Shown piece after piece: positions 5,377 through 5,547 of a stretch of 5,547 nucleotides of DNA. The number at the start of each line of letters is the position of its first letter. Positions within the stretch are counted from its first letter, which is position 1. Location of the stretch: assembly GCF_041814905.1 (NCBI RefSeq), contig NZ_JBGXYA010000074.1, forward strand, positions 1-5,547. Reading direction: 5' to 3'. Below the pieces are notes generated by a model. That model saw nothing but the letters and a program-made list of their open reading frames with translations. It was not told the origin of the DNA and ran no database searches. Position numbers and translations under genes: made by a program. Origin of the DNA: Glaesserella sp041814905. GTDB taxonomy: Bacteria; Pseudomonadota; Gammaproteobacteria; Enterobacterales; Pasteurellaceae.

Positions 5377-5547
5377 ATGACTTATCGTCCTATCCAGCAA
5401 GCATTATTAAGTGTGTCTGACAAAACAGGCATCGTTGAATTTGCCCAAGGCTTAGTTCAACGTGGTGTAAAACTACTCTCAACAGGCGGAACAGCAAAAT
5501 TACTCGCAGACCGCGGTTTACCCGTGACCGAAGTATCGGATTACACC
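5377..5547 (+). CDS. purH: PurH, bifunctional AICAR transformylase / IMP cyclohydrolase, N-terminal part
   Basis: The frame is open from ATG 5377 to the window end: 57 codons of a protein usually about 530 residues long. PurH catalyses the last two steps of IMP synthesis: formylation of AICAR by 10-formyl-tetrahydrofolate, then ring closure. The visible part belongs to the N-terminal IMP cyclohydrolase (MGS-like) domain. It carries the highly conserved ALLSVSDKTGIVEFAQGL (residues 9-26), the KLLSTGGTAKLL nucleotide-binding segment (32-43) and GLPVTEVSDYT (47-57), nearly identical to E. coli PurH. It is truncated only by the window edge. It is divergent from acrR, 200 bases away. Control by PurR is supported by the operator at 5279-5294. 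In relatives purD often follows, but that lies outside the window. Confidence 0.96.
   Translation, partial: MTYRPIQQALLSVSDKTGIVEFAQGLVQRGVKLLSTGGTAKLLADRGLPVTEVSDYT

Noticed and set aside
1..5547. Mobile elements, CRISPR arrays, tRNA or rRNA genes, defence or toxin systems
   Set aside because: I saw no repeat arrays, transposase-like frames, tRNA cloverleafs or accessory-type genes. The content is explained by a housekeeping efflux operon and purH.

Overview
The window reads as chromosomal DNA from a member of the Pasteurellaceae. Two things in the sequence point there. A terminator stem is built from two copies of the 9-mer ACAAGCGGT, the uptake signal sequence of the Actinobacillus pleuropneumoniae / Mannheimia haemolytica / Haemophilus ducreyi branch. 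The three complete proteins also match the AcrR-AcrA-AcrB set known from Haemophilus influenzae. The genus is not resolved. By eye the coding base composition looks somewhat GC-richer than in typical A. pleuropneumoniae.

Layout from left to right. Positions 1-18 may hold the first codons of a leftward gene, preceded by about 130 bases of AT-rich DNA without a gene. Positions 155-214 form a large intrinsic terminator made of inverted uptake sequences. A leftward (minus-strand) operon, acrR-acrA-acrB, fills 5176 down to 245, with gaps of only 22 and 11 bases between its genes. A 200-base divergent regulatory region follows (5177-5376). At the right edge purH starts on the plus strand and is cut off after 57 codons.

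The operon encodes a tripartite multidrug efflux pump and its local repressor. AcrB is the proton-driven RND transporter of the inner membrane, with its proton-relay residues intact. AcrA is the periplasmic adaptor, here held by an N-terminal membrane helix rather than a lipid. It keeps the R-L-S residues that contact a TolC-type outer-membrane channel. No channel gene is present, so TolC would be encoded elsewhere. AcrR is a TetR-family repressor. A near-perfect palindrome directly abutting the -10 box of the acrR promoter is the obvious site for autoregulation.

The divergent region also carries a 14/16 match to the PurR operator against the -10 box of the purH promoter, and then a 10-bp hairpin in the purH leader. 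The efflux operon and the purine gene therefore appear to be controlled separately from one compact spacer.

I found no undescribed multi-gene system. The less ordinary features are the nested-palindrome uptake-sequence terminator, the purH leader structure with a T6 run at the probable start site, and the two 7-base homopolymers in the acrR control region.
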